This document shows, piece after piece, positions 1-9,903 of a DNA stretch of 11,883 nucleotides; the first letter of the stretch is position 1, and each line of letters starts with the position of its first letter. The notes below the pieces were generated by a model that was not told where the DNA came from, searched no databases, and saw only the letters and a program-made list of their open reading frames with translations. Source of the stretch: Micrococcales bacterium (GTDB lineage Bacteria; Actinomycetota; Actinomycetes; S36-B12); NCBI GenBank assembly GCA_002728915.1, contig PBWE01000006.1, forward strand, positions 36,094 to 47,976, written 5' to 3'. The translations under genes and the position numbers were made by a program.

Positions 1-2925
1 CGCGCCGTAGTTATTCAAACCGACGTGCGGGACTCTCGACTGCGACTGTTGGCGGACGATCTTCACCAGGTGCGAGAAACTCTTGAGGCCGAGGTGGCCG
101 ACGAGACGGCTCTGCGTCAGCGGCAGGCGAGCGTGGAGTCGACTATCGCGGAGTTGCACACGCGCGAGCAGGCAGCCGATGATGCTGAGCGCACGGAAGG
201 TCCGTTGCTGTCTGGAGCGCAGGAAGTGTGGTTCGCCCTGTCGGCGGCGCAGGAGCGCTTTCATGGATTGGATCAACTGGCGCGGGCGACGGTTCGCCAC
301 CTCCAGCCAGAGGACGAGGAACTGGCCGTGTCCGGGCGCGACCCCGAGCAACTTGATGCTGAGGCTCGATCGCTACGGGCCCAGGAATTCGAGCTCGGTC
401 GTGAAGTGCAGGCGTTGCGGGACGCTCTCGCCGTCGCCGAGTCCTCTCGACTGCGCGCCGAGGAAGCCCTGGCAGGCGAGCAGCGTCGAATTCAGGCCGT
501 CGAGGCGTCGAGGGCCGACCGGCGCGAGGGGTTGGCGACGACCGAAGGCAAGGTCAACGCGGCCGTGTCACGACGCGACGCACGGGCGGCGGAGATCACG
601 CGCTTGTCGAACCAGATCGACGAAGCGCAACAGCGCGCGGAGACTGCGCAGCGAGAGTTCGCCAGGGTCGAGGTCGACATCGTCGGCCTCGGTGAAGGCG
701 AGGTGGGACTCGACGAGACACATGAGCGCGCGCAGCAGAGCCTGGAGCACGCCGACGCCGAGGTGGAAAGGCTGCGACAGGAGGAGGCTCGCGTGGAGCG
801 CGAGCGAGCCGCCGCCGAAGCCACCTGCCAGGCACTCGAACTCAGTCTCAAGCGATCCGACGCCGGATCCGTCGTGATGGATGCGGCTGTGCCGGGGGTT
901 GTCGGCGCCCTCGCCGAGCAGATCCACATCGACAATGGTGCCGAGCGAGCGGTGGCAGCCGTGCTCGGCGATCTCGCCGACGCGATCGTTGTGCGAGGAC
1001 GATCGGCTGCGATGAACGCCTTGGCCGTGGTGAAGGAGTCTGACTCCGGTCGTGCCGCCCTGGTGATCGTCGACGAGGCGCTCGAGGCCGCGACTGACGA
1101 AGCGAACACGGCGCCGGCTGGTCGTTGGCTTCGCGAGGTTGTGCGCAGTGACGAAGGCATGCGGCCCGTTGTAGAGGCCCTTCTCGCCAATGCAGTCCTC
1201 GTCGACGATGTGGACGCAGCCGTTGCCGGGCACCGACAGGCACCACAGCTGACGTGGGTGACGCGCAGTGGAGATGTCGTCTCGCGCGGCACGCTGAGGG
1301 GCGGATCGGGTGCTCAGGATTCCCTGGTCGAGGTACGCGCGGCCTACGAGCACGCGAGTGCCGAGGTCGAGGGGTTGACCCAGCGCAGCGAACGTTTGCG
1401 ATTCGATCTTGCGGCCGCCCGGGATCGACAGGAGGCCGCCTCGGGCGAGGTCGAAGCAGCCCTGAAGCAGCTTCATGAATCCGACGCTCAACTTGCCGCT
1501 GTCGCCGAACAACTCGGGCAGTTGGGGCAGACGGCGCGATCAGCGACCGCCGAGGCCGACCGCCTCGAGGAGGCGCTCACCGCGGCCAGGCAGGCCCTCG
1601 AAGCCGATGAGGCCGCCGTTGTCGAGTTGCGCGCGCGATTGGCCAGCATGGAGTCCGCGCCGGAAGAAGACACCGGACCCGATAAGCAAATGGAATTGCA
1701 GACCGCAGCCGAGGCCGCCCGTGCTTCGGAGGTGGATGCCCGGTTGGCGATGCGCACGGTGGAGGAGCGGACGGCCGCGGTAAGTGAGCGAGCAGCCGCA
1801 CTAGAGGCCGATGCCGAATCTGAGCGACAGGGTCGTCGAGCGGCCGTGGAAAGACGCGAGAGACGAGCCCGCGACCTACTGGTCGCCGAGGCGGTTGTCC
1901 AGGCGATCACCACCGTGCGCGCGCACGTAGGACGATCGGTGGCAGCGGCGCAGCAACGACGCGATGAGTTGCAGAAGGCTGCTCGTGAGCGCAGCGAGGA
2001 ATTGTCCGGGGTTCGGGAGCAACTGAGGGCGCTTGCGATCGAGGCAGATGGATTGCGTGACAGTGTCCATCGAGACGAACTAGCCCGCGCCGAACAACGC
2101 ATGCGCATCGAGCAGTTGGAGACCAAGGCTCTCGAAGAGTTTGGGGTGGAGGCCGATGTCATGATCGACGAGTACGGCCCCGATCAGATGGTTCCCCCGT
2201 CCCCGAGGGCGCCGGGCGACGAGATACCTGAAGGCGAGCCCGAGCCTGCGCCCTACCCCTACGTGCGAAGCGAGCAGGAGAAACGACTCAAGGAAGCCGA
2301 GCGCGGTCTCGCCTTGCTCGGCAGAGTCAACCCGCTTGCCCTGGAGGAATACGCGGCGTTGGAGGAGCGCCAGCGCTTCTTGACCGAGCAACTCGACGAC
2401 CTCAAGCGCTCGCGGGACGACCTGCTCGACATCGTCAAGGAAGTGGATGCACGCGTGGAGGAAGTCTTCACGCAGGCCTACCGGGATGTGGAGCGCGAGT
2501 TCGAACTGGTCTTCGCGCGGTTGTTCCCCGGAGGCGAAGGTCGACTCGTCCTCACCGATCCGGCGAACATGCTGACGACGGGAATTGACGTCGAGGCTCG
2601 CCCACCCGGTAAGCGCATCAAGCGGTTGTCCCTGCTCTCGGGCGGCGAGCGCAGCCTCACCGCGGTGGCATTCCTCGTGGCGCTATTCAAGGCGCGACCG
2701 AGTCCGTTCTATGTTCTCGACGAGGTCGAGGCCGCCCTCGACGACGTAAACCTCGGCCGACTGATCGACTTGATCGATGAGTTGCGCAGCAGTTCTCAAC
2801 TCATCGTCATCACCCACCAAAAGCGCACGATGGAGATCGCCGACGCCTTGTATGGCGTGTCCATGCGCGGGGATGGCGTCACGCAGGTCATCGGGCAGCG
2901 GATTCGCGAAGCCGTCAGTGCGTGA
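1..2925 (+). CDS. smc: Chromosome segregation ATPase SMC, C-terminal part (5' truncated by window)
   Basis: This is the core ATPase of the bacterial condensin complex, which extrudes DNA loops and aids chromosome segregation in the nucleoid. The reading frame is open from base 1 with no stop, so the true start lies upstream. About 200 N-terminal residues, including the Walker A head motif, should be missing; 974 codons are visible. In order one sees: a long Ala/Glu/Arg-rich coiled coil; the hinge at about 880-1335, ending in a Gly-rich GGSGAQDSLVE segment; the returning coiled coil; a Pro-rich linker near 2160-2275; and the C-terminal ATPase head. The head has the signature motif LSGGE at 2635-2649, Walker B FYVLDE at 2707-2724, the D-loop AALDD and a THQK switch-histidine loop. 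The GTG at base 25 is internal and not the start. The following gene is ftsY, as in mycobacteria. The family call is secure; only the 5' end is unknown. Confidence 0.97.
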   Translation, partial: RAVVIQTDVRDSRLRLLADDLHQVRETLEAEVADETALRQRQASVESTIAELHTREQAADDAERTEGPLLSGAQEVWFALSAAQERFHGLDQLARATVRHLQPEDEELAVSGRDPEQLDAEARSLRAQEFELGREVQALRDALAVAESSRLRAEEALAGEQRRIQAVEASRADRREGLATTEGKVNAAVSRRDARAAEITRLSNQIDEAQQRAETAQREFARVEVDIVGLGEGEVGLDETHERAQQSLEHADAEVERLRQEEARVERERAAAEATCQALELSLKRSDAGSVVMDAAVPGVVGALAEQIHIDNGAERAVAAVLGDLADAIVVRGRSAAMNALAVVKESDSGRAALVIVDEALEAATDEANTAPAGRWLREVVRSDEGMRPVVEALLANAVLVDDVDAAVAGHRQAPQLTWVTRSGDVVSRGTLRGGSGAQDSLVEVRAAYEHASAEVEGLTQRSERLRFDLAAARDRQEAASGEVEAALKQLHESDAQLAAVAEQLGQLGQTARSATAEADRLEEALTAARQALEADEAAVVELRARLASMESAPEEDTGPDKQMELQTAAEAARASEVDARLAMRTVEERTAAVSERAAALEADAESERQGRRAAVERRERRARDLLVAEAVVQAITTVRAHVGRSVAAAQQRRDELQKAARERSEELSGVREQLRALAIEADGLRDSVHRDELARAEQRMRIEQLETKALEEFGVEADVMIDEYGPDQMVPPSPRAPGDEIPEGEPEPAPYPYVRSEQEKRLKEAERGLALLGRVNPLALEEYAALEERQRFLTEQLDDLKRSRDDLLDIVKEVDARVEEVFTQAYRDVEREFELVFARLFPGGEGRLVLTDPANMLTTGIDVEARPPGKRIKRLSLLSGGERSLTAVAFLVALFKARPSPFYVLDEVEAALDDVNLGRLIDLIDELRSSSQLIVITHQKRTMEIADALYGVSMRGDGVTQVIGQRIREAVSA

Positions 2926-2953
2926 CGGCCGACCCCTGAGAGACTGATCAACT

Positions 2954-4159
2954 ATGGAGTCCCTGACCTGGTACGTAGTGATCGCCGTCGTGCTTCTTGG
3001 TTTCGTCATCGGCGCGGGCATCGCTCTCATGCGCGGGCGGGGGTCGACCCCCTCCGCGCCTAGCAAGCCCCGGCCCGGCATCGATTACGCACCGGGCGTC
3101 GGAGACGACGATTCGGTTCCGCGTGACACACCGAGGCGAAGCGTCACCGATGTCGCAACCAACGTGCTGGACGAGCCAGAAGCCGAAGCGGATGCTGCAG
3201 ACGCGGTTTCCACAGAGGCGGTCTGGGAGGTCGAGGCTCCCGAGCCGACCAAGGGTCGCCTGCACCGACTTCGCGAGCGACTCGCCCGAAGCAACAACGC
3301 CCTCGGTAAGGGTCTGCTCTCGCTGCTCGCCAGAGACGATGTCGACGAGGACACCTGGGAGCAGGTCGAAGAGATCTTGCTCACCGCGGACCTCGGTGTC
3401 GCGGCGACCACCGAGTTGATGGATCGGCTGCGCAGCCGCATCCAGGTAGAGGGTGCTCGCGATGCGGAGTCCGTGCGCTCGTTGCTGCGCGACGAGTTGC
3501 TGGCGTTGGTCGATCCGACCATGGATCGCACTGTGCAGACCAAGGTCAACGGACGACCCGCGGTCATCCTGGTGGTCGGGGTCAATGGCACGGGCAAGAC
3601 CACGACGAGCGGAAAGTTGGCCCGAGTTCTCGTCGCCGACGGACGCACTGTCCTCCTCGGCGCCGCCGACACCTTCCGCGCGGCTGCCGCGGAGCAACTG
3701 CAAACGTGGGGCGACCGGGTGGGAGCCGTCGTGGTTCGAGGCCCGGAAGGAGGAGACCCCGCGTCGGTCGCCTTCGAGGCGGTCGAGGTGGCCGGCAACG
3801 CCGGACTCGACGCCGTGGTGGTCGACACTGCGGGGCGCTTACACACCAAGATGGGCTTGATGGACGAGCTGGGCAAGGTCAAGCGGGTGGTGGAGAAGAA
3901 CAGCCAGGTCGACGAGGTCCTCCTCGTGCTCGATGCCACCACCGGCCAAAACGGCCTCGTCCAGGCCCGGGTCTTCGCCGAGGTGGTGGACGTCACCGGC
4001 ATCGTGTTGACCAAGCTCGATGGAACCGCCAAGGGCGGAATCGTGGTGTCGGTTCAACGCGAGCTTGGGGTGCCGGTCAAGCTCGTTGGCTTGGGGGAGG
4101 GCCCCGATGACCTCGCGCCCTTCGAAGCAGAAGAGTTCGTCGACGCACTCCTGGCCTAA
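2954..4159 (+). CDS. ftsY: Signal recognition particle receptor FtsY
   Basis: FtsY is the membrane receptor GTPase that docks the SRP-ribosome complex by forming a heterodimer with Ffh. The 401-residue protein opens with a hydrophobic helix (about residues 6-26) followed by MRGRGS, which fits a membrane anchor; such anchors are known for actinobacterial FtsY. A Pro/acidic linker (about 31-100) replaces the longer A domain of enterobacteria. The N domain spans about 101-190 and the G domain follows. GTPase motifs are GVNGTGKTT (209-217), DTFRAAAAEQL (239-249), DTAGRLHT (291-298), TKLDGTAKGG (353-362) and GLGEGPDDL (379-387). All nucleotide-binding elements are intact. The ATG lies 28 nt after smc, with only a weak GAGAG element as ribosome binding site, so read-through expression from smc is likely. 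Its partner gene ffh lies about 4.2 kb downstream on the same strand. Confidence 0.97.
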   Translation: MESLTWYVVIAVVLLGFVIGAGIALMRGRGSTPSAPSKPRPGIDYAPGVGDDDSVPRDTPRRSVTDVATNVLDEPEAEADAADAVSTEAVWEVEAPEPTKGRLHRLRERLARSNNALGKGLLSLLARDDVDEDTWEQVEEILLTADLGVAATTELMDRLRSRIQVEGARDAESVRSLLRDELLALVDPTMDRTVQTKVNGRPAVILVVGVNGTGKTTTSGKLARVLVADGRTVLLGAADTFRAAAAEQLQTWGDRVGAVVVRGPEGGDPASVAFEAVEVAGNAGLDAVVVDTAGRLHTKMGLMDELGKVKRVVEKNSQVDEVLLVLDATTGQNGLVQARVFAEVVDVTGIVLTKLDGTAKGGIVVSVQRELGVPVKLVGLGEGPDDLAPFEAEEFVDALLA

Positions 4160-4168
4160 ACGCCGGAT

Positions 4169-4238
4169 GTAACGCACCCGAAACATGCAGGGCCCTTTCG
4201 TCACCCGCGCGAAACCTTTTGCGTTACTTCCTGAAATC
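4169..4238 (+). promoter_or_regulatory. Putative GlnR-box array upstream of amtB
   Basis: Two exact matches to the actinobacterial GlnR half-operator pattern GTNAC-n6-GAAAC (equivalent to AC-n9-AC) occur on the + strand: GTAAC(gcaccc)GAAAC at 4169-4184 and GTCAC(ccgcgc)GAAAC at 4200-4215. A degenerate third copy, GTTAC(ttcctg)AAATC, lies at 4223-4238. Start-to-start spacings are 31 and 23 bp, close to three and two helical turns, so the boxes would face the same side of the DNA. Position 53-122 nt before the amtB start suits an activator of an ammonium-uptake operon. The pattern and spacing are seen directly; binding by GlnR is inferred from its known regulon (amtB-glnK-glnD in streptomycetes and mycobacteria). 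I could not place confident -35/-10 hexamers downstream. Confidence 0.7.
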
Positions 4239-4290
4239 CCACACCTGTTGCCTTAGCGCCGCTAGGGCCACACAACAGGAGGTAGGACTT

Positions 4291-5930
<1,640 letters not shown>

Positions 5931-5934
5931 TTCG

Positions 5935-8283
5935 ATGAGCCAGCTCGTCGAGGAACGGCAAAACATCGCTCGGCGCTCGGATCTGAAAGGGTCCGAGCGC
6001 CGAGCGCTGCTGTCGGATGCCACGGATAGTTGGCTCAGGGGTCTGCTGGCCGATGCGATCACCCAGCACCGCGCAGATTCCACACAGTTTGCGCTGCTTG
6101 CTGTCGGCGGTTACGGCCGACGAGAGATGTCACTCGGAAGCGACATAGACGTCGTCTTGGTCCACGAGCCTTCTGCACTTCGTGTCGAAGATGTCGCATC
6201 GTCGTTGTGGTACCCGATATGGGACTCGAGAATCGTGCTCGATCACTCCGTGCGAACGATCGCCCAGGCGCGAACTCTCGCGCAAGAAGACTTCAAGGTG
6301 GTGCTCGGGCTTATCGACGCACGGGTCGTGGCAGGAAGCACCGATCTCGGGGAGTCGCTGCGAACGGGGATCTTGGGTGATTGGCGGGCGAGTGCGGGAG
6401 ATCGGCTCGTGGAATTGCACGCAACGGCCATGGCACGGCGTTCGCGCGTAGGAGATCTCGCTCAACTGTTGGAACCGGACGTCAAGGAGGCCTACGGGGG
6501 ATTGCGAGATGCGGTGCTGCTGCGGGCTCTGGCAGCGTCGTGGACGGTCGAAGTTCCTCGGACGCAATGGCCGTCGGCTGTCTCGACTTTGCTGGACGTG
6601 CGAGACGCCCTGCACGCCAGGGGCCTACGGGACTGCCTGGCCATGCAGGAACAAGACGACATCGCCGCTGAGATGACCGAGCTCTTGGGTAACGAGGCGA
6701 CGGCGGACGATCTCCTGCGGACCGTGTACTTGGCGGCGCGCGACATCGCCTACGCGAGTGATGTTGCGTGGTACCGCGCACTACGGGCAACGCGAAAGCC
6801 CCCCTCGCTGGCCCCCCGGGTGCTGCGGCGATTGACGCGTCGGTCCGCCTCACCGTCGAAGGGCCCCGAACGCGTTCCCTTGGCGGAGGGGGTGGTGCTC
6901 GTCGAGGGAGAAGTCGCGCTGGCGCGCGGTGCTTCACCGGAGAACGATCGCGGTTTGCTGTTGCGGGCCGCCGCCGCTGCTGCGCAAGCATCCGTCATGC
7001 TGGCGCCGTCCACGGTGGAGCGAGTCTCGCAATGCCTTCCGATCCCAGAACCGTGGAACAACGACGTACGCCAATCGTGGGTGTCGCTCCTAGGTGCAGG
7101 TCGGGCGGCGGTGCCGGTGTTGGAGGCCCTGGATCAAGAAGGCATTGTTTCCGGCCTCATTCCCGAATGGGAGGCGGTCCGATCCCTCCCACAGCGCAAC
7201 CCCATCCACGAGTTCACGGTGGACCGCCACTTGGTCGAAACGGCTGTGCATGCCGGACAGCGAGCACGAGATGTCGCCCGACCGGATCTGCTTCTCGTGG
7301 GGGCCTTCCTGCACGACATCGGCAAGGGCTACCCGGGTGATCACAGCGTCGTCGGCGCCGACATGACACGTGACATCGCCGAGCGCATGGGCTTTGATCC
7401 CGCCGATGTGGGCACTCTCGAATTGCTGGTGCGCCACCACCTCCTGCTGCCGGATGTCGCCACCCGTCGTGACCTCGACGACCCGGCCACGGTGGCAACG
7501 GTCGTGGACCTCGTGCCTGATGTCGAGAGCCTGGAACTCCTTCATGCGTTGACCTGGGCCGATGCCGAAGCAACCGGACCGTCGGTGCGTAGTTCGTGGC
7601 GTCGTCGACTGATCACCGACCTGGTCACCGAATCACGAGCGCAGATGCAAGGGCACGCGCGATCGACCGTGCAGGAGTCCTCCGCCGTGGTGAACGCGCT
7701 GGCCGACCGGGGTGAACCGTCTCTGCGTCTGGAGCCGGTCGAGGACGGCTTCTCCATAGTGGTGTCCGCTCCGGATCGTTTCGGTCTCCTTGCTCTCGTC
7801 GCGGGAGTTCTCTCCCTGCACCGCTTGCAGGTGCGAGGGGCGCGCATCCGAACCGAATCGGACAGGGCCGCGCAAGAATGGCTCGTCAAGCCACTGTTCG
7901 GCGATCCCCCAGACGTCCGGGCAATGGCGTCGGATTTTCGAGCAGCCCTCGCCGGCGATCTCGATGTCGAGGATCGACTGCGTCGACGCAGCGAATCGCC
8001 GGCATCGGTTCCTGCCGGTGCCGCTCCGAGAGTCATCGTCGAGGACTCGGCGGCCACTCACACGGTCATCGAGGTGCGCACCCACGATGAGACGGCCCTC
8101 CTGCACCGCATCACGTCCGCCCTCGTTGCCGCCGACTGCCGGGTAACGGGTGCGAAGATCGACACGCTCGGGTCGGAGGTCGTGGACGCCTTCTTCGTGA
8201 CCGATCGCCTCGGTGCACCGCTGAGTGACGATCACGCGCACGCTGTGCGAACCACGGTTCAAGCGGCCGTGGAGGCGCGTTAG
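5935..8283 (+). CDS. glnD: Bifunctional PII nucleotidyltransferase/removing enzyme GlnD
   Basis: GlnD adds a nucleotide to the PII T-loop tyrosine under nitrogen limitation and removes it when glutamine is abundant. The 782-residue product has the complete domain order. The N-terminal nucleotidyltransferase has GGYGR (58-62) and the metal-binding GSDID (68-72). A linker carries EPDVKEAYGGLRD. The HD hydrolase domain has HEFTVDRH, LHDIGKG with H460-D461, and H501-H502. Two C-terminal ACT glutamine-sensing domains begin near residues 604 and 708. No catalytic residue looks lost, so both activities are expected. Whether it transfers UMP or AMP cannot be read from the sequence; actinobacterial homologues use AMP. 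The frame is open back to 5827 inside glnB, but the ATG at 5935, 4 nt after the glnB stop with GGAGG at 5918-5922, is the better start. Confidence 0.95.
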   Translation: MSQLVEERQNIARRSDLKGSERRALLSDATDSWLRGLLADAITQHRADSTQFALLAVGGYGRREMSLGSDIDVVLVHEPSALRVEDVASSLWYPIWDSRIVLDHSVRTIAQARTLAQEDFKVVLGLIDARVVAGSTDLGESLRTGILGDWRASAGDRLVELHATAMARRSRVGDLAQLLEPDVKEAYGGLRDAVLLRALAASWTVEVPRTQWPSAVSTLLDVRDALHARGLRDCLAMQEQDDIAAEMTELLGNEATADDLLRTVYLAARDIAYASDVAWYRALRATRKPPSLAPRVLRRLTRRSASPSKGPERVPLAEGVVLVEGEVALARGASPENDRGLLLRAAAAAAQASVMLAPSTVERVSQCLPIPEPWNNDVRQSWVSLLGAGRAAVPVLEALDQEGIVSGLIPEWEAVRSLPQRNPIHEFTVDRHLVETAVHAGQRARDVARPDLLLVGAFLHDIGKGYPGDHSVVGADMTRDIAERMGFDPADVGTLELLVRHHLLLPDVATRRDLDDPATVATVVDLVPDVESLELLHALTWADAEATGPSVRSSWRRRLITDLVTESRAQMQGHARSTVQESSAVVNALADRGEPSLRLEPVEDGFSIVVSAPDRFGLLALVAGVLSLHRLQVRGARIRTESDRAAQEWLVKPLFGDPPDVRAMASDFRAALAGDLDVEDRLRRRSESPASVPAGAAPRVIVEDSAATHTVIEVRTHDETALLHRITSALVAADCRVTGAKIDTLGSEVVDAFFVTDRLGAPLSDDHAHAVRTTVQAAVEAR

Positions 8284-8338
8284 TCTGACAGGGCGCTTTC
8301 GGCGCGTTGTGAGTGTCGTCGTCGTTCGAGGAGTAGGT

Positions 8339-9880
8339 GTGTTCGGGTCGCTGTCGGACCGGTTGTCCGAGACCTTCAAGGGTCTGCGGGGCAAAGGTCG
8401 CCTGTCCGAGGCGGATATCGATGCCACCGTCAAGGAGATCCGCACGGCGCTGCTCGAAGCTGACGTGGCCCTACCCGTGGTCCGCGCGTTCGCGGCGCGA
8501 GTCAAAGAACGAGCACTGTCATCGGAAGTGTCCGGTGCGCTCAATCCGGGGCAGCAGGTTGTCAAGATCGTTCATGAAGAACTCATCGACATTCTCGGCG
8601 GTCAGACCAGGCCGCTGCATTTCGCCAAGACGGGGCCGACCTTCATTCTGCTCACCGGCCTCCAGGGTGCGGGCAAGACGACGCTTGCGGGCAAACTCGC
8701 CGCTCACTTGAAGGCCGACGGTCACACGCCGTTGTTGGTGGCCGCGGACCTGCAACGTCCGAACGCTGTGGATCAGTTGCGCGTGATGGGGGAGCGGGCG
8801 GACGTTCCCGTCTTCGCCCCAGAGCCGGGGAACGGGGTTGGCGATCCGGTCCAGGTGGCCCGCGAGTCGCGTCGACATGCCGAGGGCGCCCTGCACGACG
8901 TTGTCATCGTCGACACAGCCGGCCGCTTGGCCATCGACGCGGAGTTGATGGATGAACTGCGTCGGGTTCGCGATGCCGTGCAGCCGGAGAATGTCTTGCT
9001 CGTCGTCGACGCGATGATCGGTCAAGACGCTGTCACGACGGCGGAGCAATTCGGTGAGCAGGTCGGTTTCGACGGCGCCGTCTTGACCAAACTCGACGGT
9101 GACGCCCGCGGCGGTGCGGCGTTGTCGATCGTCACGGTCACCGGCAAACCGATCATGTTCGCGTCGGTCGGCGAGCAGTTGTCCGACTTCGAGGCGTTCC
9201 ACCCTGACCGGATGGCCAATCGCATCTTGGATATGGGCGATGTCCTGACGTTGATCGAGCAAGCCGAGAAGGCGTTCGACGCCGAGCAAGCCGAGAAGAT
9301 GGCCCGCAAAGTCACCTCGGGCGAAGATTTCACCCTCGAGGATTTCCTCGAACAGATGCAGTCCATCAAGAAGATGGGATCCCTGGGCAAGATCTTGGGG
9401 ATGCTCCCCGGCATGGGGGATATGAAGGCCCAGTTGGACCAGGTCGATGATCGTGAGTTGGATCGGGTGTCGGCGATCATTCAGTCGATGACCCCCGCGG
9501 AGCGTCAGGACCCGAAGATCCTCAATGGCTCGCGCCGGACGCGCATCGCGAACGGTTCGGGCACTCAGGTCAGCGACGTCAACTCGCTCATCGATCGTTT
9601 CGGTGAGGCTCAGAAGATGATGAAGCAGATGGGCAAAGGCGGCGGCATGCCGGGAATGCCGGGCATGCCGGGTGCCCCGGGGGCAGGAGGCGGGAAGAAG
9701 TCCAAGGGGAAGACGCCCAAGCAGGCCGGACGCAAAGCCAAGAAGGGCCGGAGCGGAAACCCGGCGAAGAGGGCGGCCCAGGAGGCGGGACAGTCCGCCA
9801 CTACTGGGGCGGACGCAGCACCGATGACGCCGCCGGACCTATCCGATCTCCCCGACGATCTCAAGAAGCTGCTCTCCTAG
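8339..9880 (+). CDS. ffh: Signal recognition particle GTPase Ffh (SRP54)
   Basis: Ffh binds 4.5S RNA and signal sequences emerging from the ribosome, then docks with FtsY at the membrane. From the GTG at 8339 the protein is 513 residues: an N domain (about 1-90), then a G domain with GLQGAGKTT (107-115), ADLQRPNA (136-143), DTAGR (192-196), TKLDGDARGG (250-259) and ASVGEQLSDFE (275-285). The Met-rich M domain (about 325-432) contains the RNA-binding RRTRIANGSG at 399-408. The end is an MPG-repeat followed by a Lys/Gly-rich tail. The open frame extends upstream to 8225 inside glnD, but AGGAG at 8329-8333 and the usual opening FGSLSDRLSETFK fix the start at 8339. The gap from glnD is 55 nt. A weak promoter-like pair (TTCAAG 8258-8263, TAGTCT 8281-8286, 17-bp spacer) overlaps the end of glnD, so own transcription is possible but unproven. 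Confidence 0.96.
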   Translation: MFGSLSDRLSETFKGLRGKGRLSEADIDATVKEIRTALLEADVALPVVRAFAARVKERALSSEVSGALNPGQQVVKIVHEELIDILGGQTRPLHFAKTGPTFILLTGLQGAGKTTLAGKLAAHLKADGHTPLLVAADLQRPNAVDQLRVMGERADVPVFAPEPGNGVGDPVQVARESRRHAEGALHDVVIVDTAGRLAIDAELMDELRRVRDAVQPENVLLVVDAMIGQDAVTTAEQFGEQVGFDGAVLTKLDGDARGGAALSIVTVTGKPIMFASVGEQLSDFEAFHPDRMANRILDMGDVLTLIEQAEKAFDAEQAEKMARKVTSGEDFTLEDFLEQMQSIKKMGSLGKILGMLPGMGDMKAQLDQVDDRELDRVSAIIQSMTPAERQDPKILNGSRRTRIANGSGTQVSDVNSLIDRFGEAQKMMKQMGKGGGMPGMPGMPGAPGAGGGKKSKGKTPKQAGRKAKKGRSGNPAKRAAQEAGQSATTGADAAPMTPPDLSDLPDDLKKLLS

Positions 9881-9885
9881 CCCCG

Positions 9886-9903
9886 GGCGGCCTGCACGCC
9901 GCC
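9886..9903 (+). terminator. Possible GC-rich terminator hairpin after ffh
   Basis: GGCGGC (9886-9891), a six-base loop and GCCGCC (9898-9903) form a perfect all-GC stem starting five nt after the ffh stop. There is no T-tract behind it, as is common for actinobacterial terminators, so it could equally be the first hairpin of the rpsP leader. Position and stem quality are seen; terminator function is inferred. Confidence 0.35.

Noticed and set aside
568..1512. 314-residue minus-strand open frame across smc (and similar long antisense frames over smc, ftsY and ffh)
   Set aside because: These mirror the third-position GC bias of the sense genes. The translations are Arg/Ser/Ala-rich with no recognisable domain.
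4189..4196. AGGGCCCT palindrome between the first two GlnR boxes
   Set aside because: An 8-bp GC palindrome is expected often at this base composition, and nothing around it extends the symmetry.
4219..4290. Upstream TTG extension of amtB
   Set aside because: It would add 24 Cys-containing residues unlike Amt N-termini, overlaps the third GlnR-like box and has no Shine-Dalgarno. The ATG at 4291 has AGGAGG.
8258..8286. Promoter-like TTCAAG-17-TAGTCT before ffh
   Set aside because: Each hexamer matches the consensus at only three of six positions, which is common by chance; not listed as a feature.
8225..8338. Upstream extension of ffh into glnD
   Set aside because: The added residues are unlike Ffh, and the GTG at 8339 has AGGAG and the family N-terminus.
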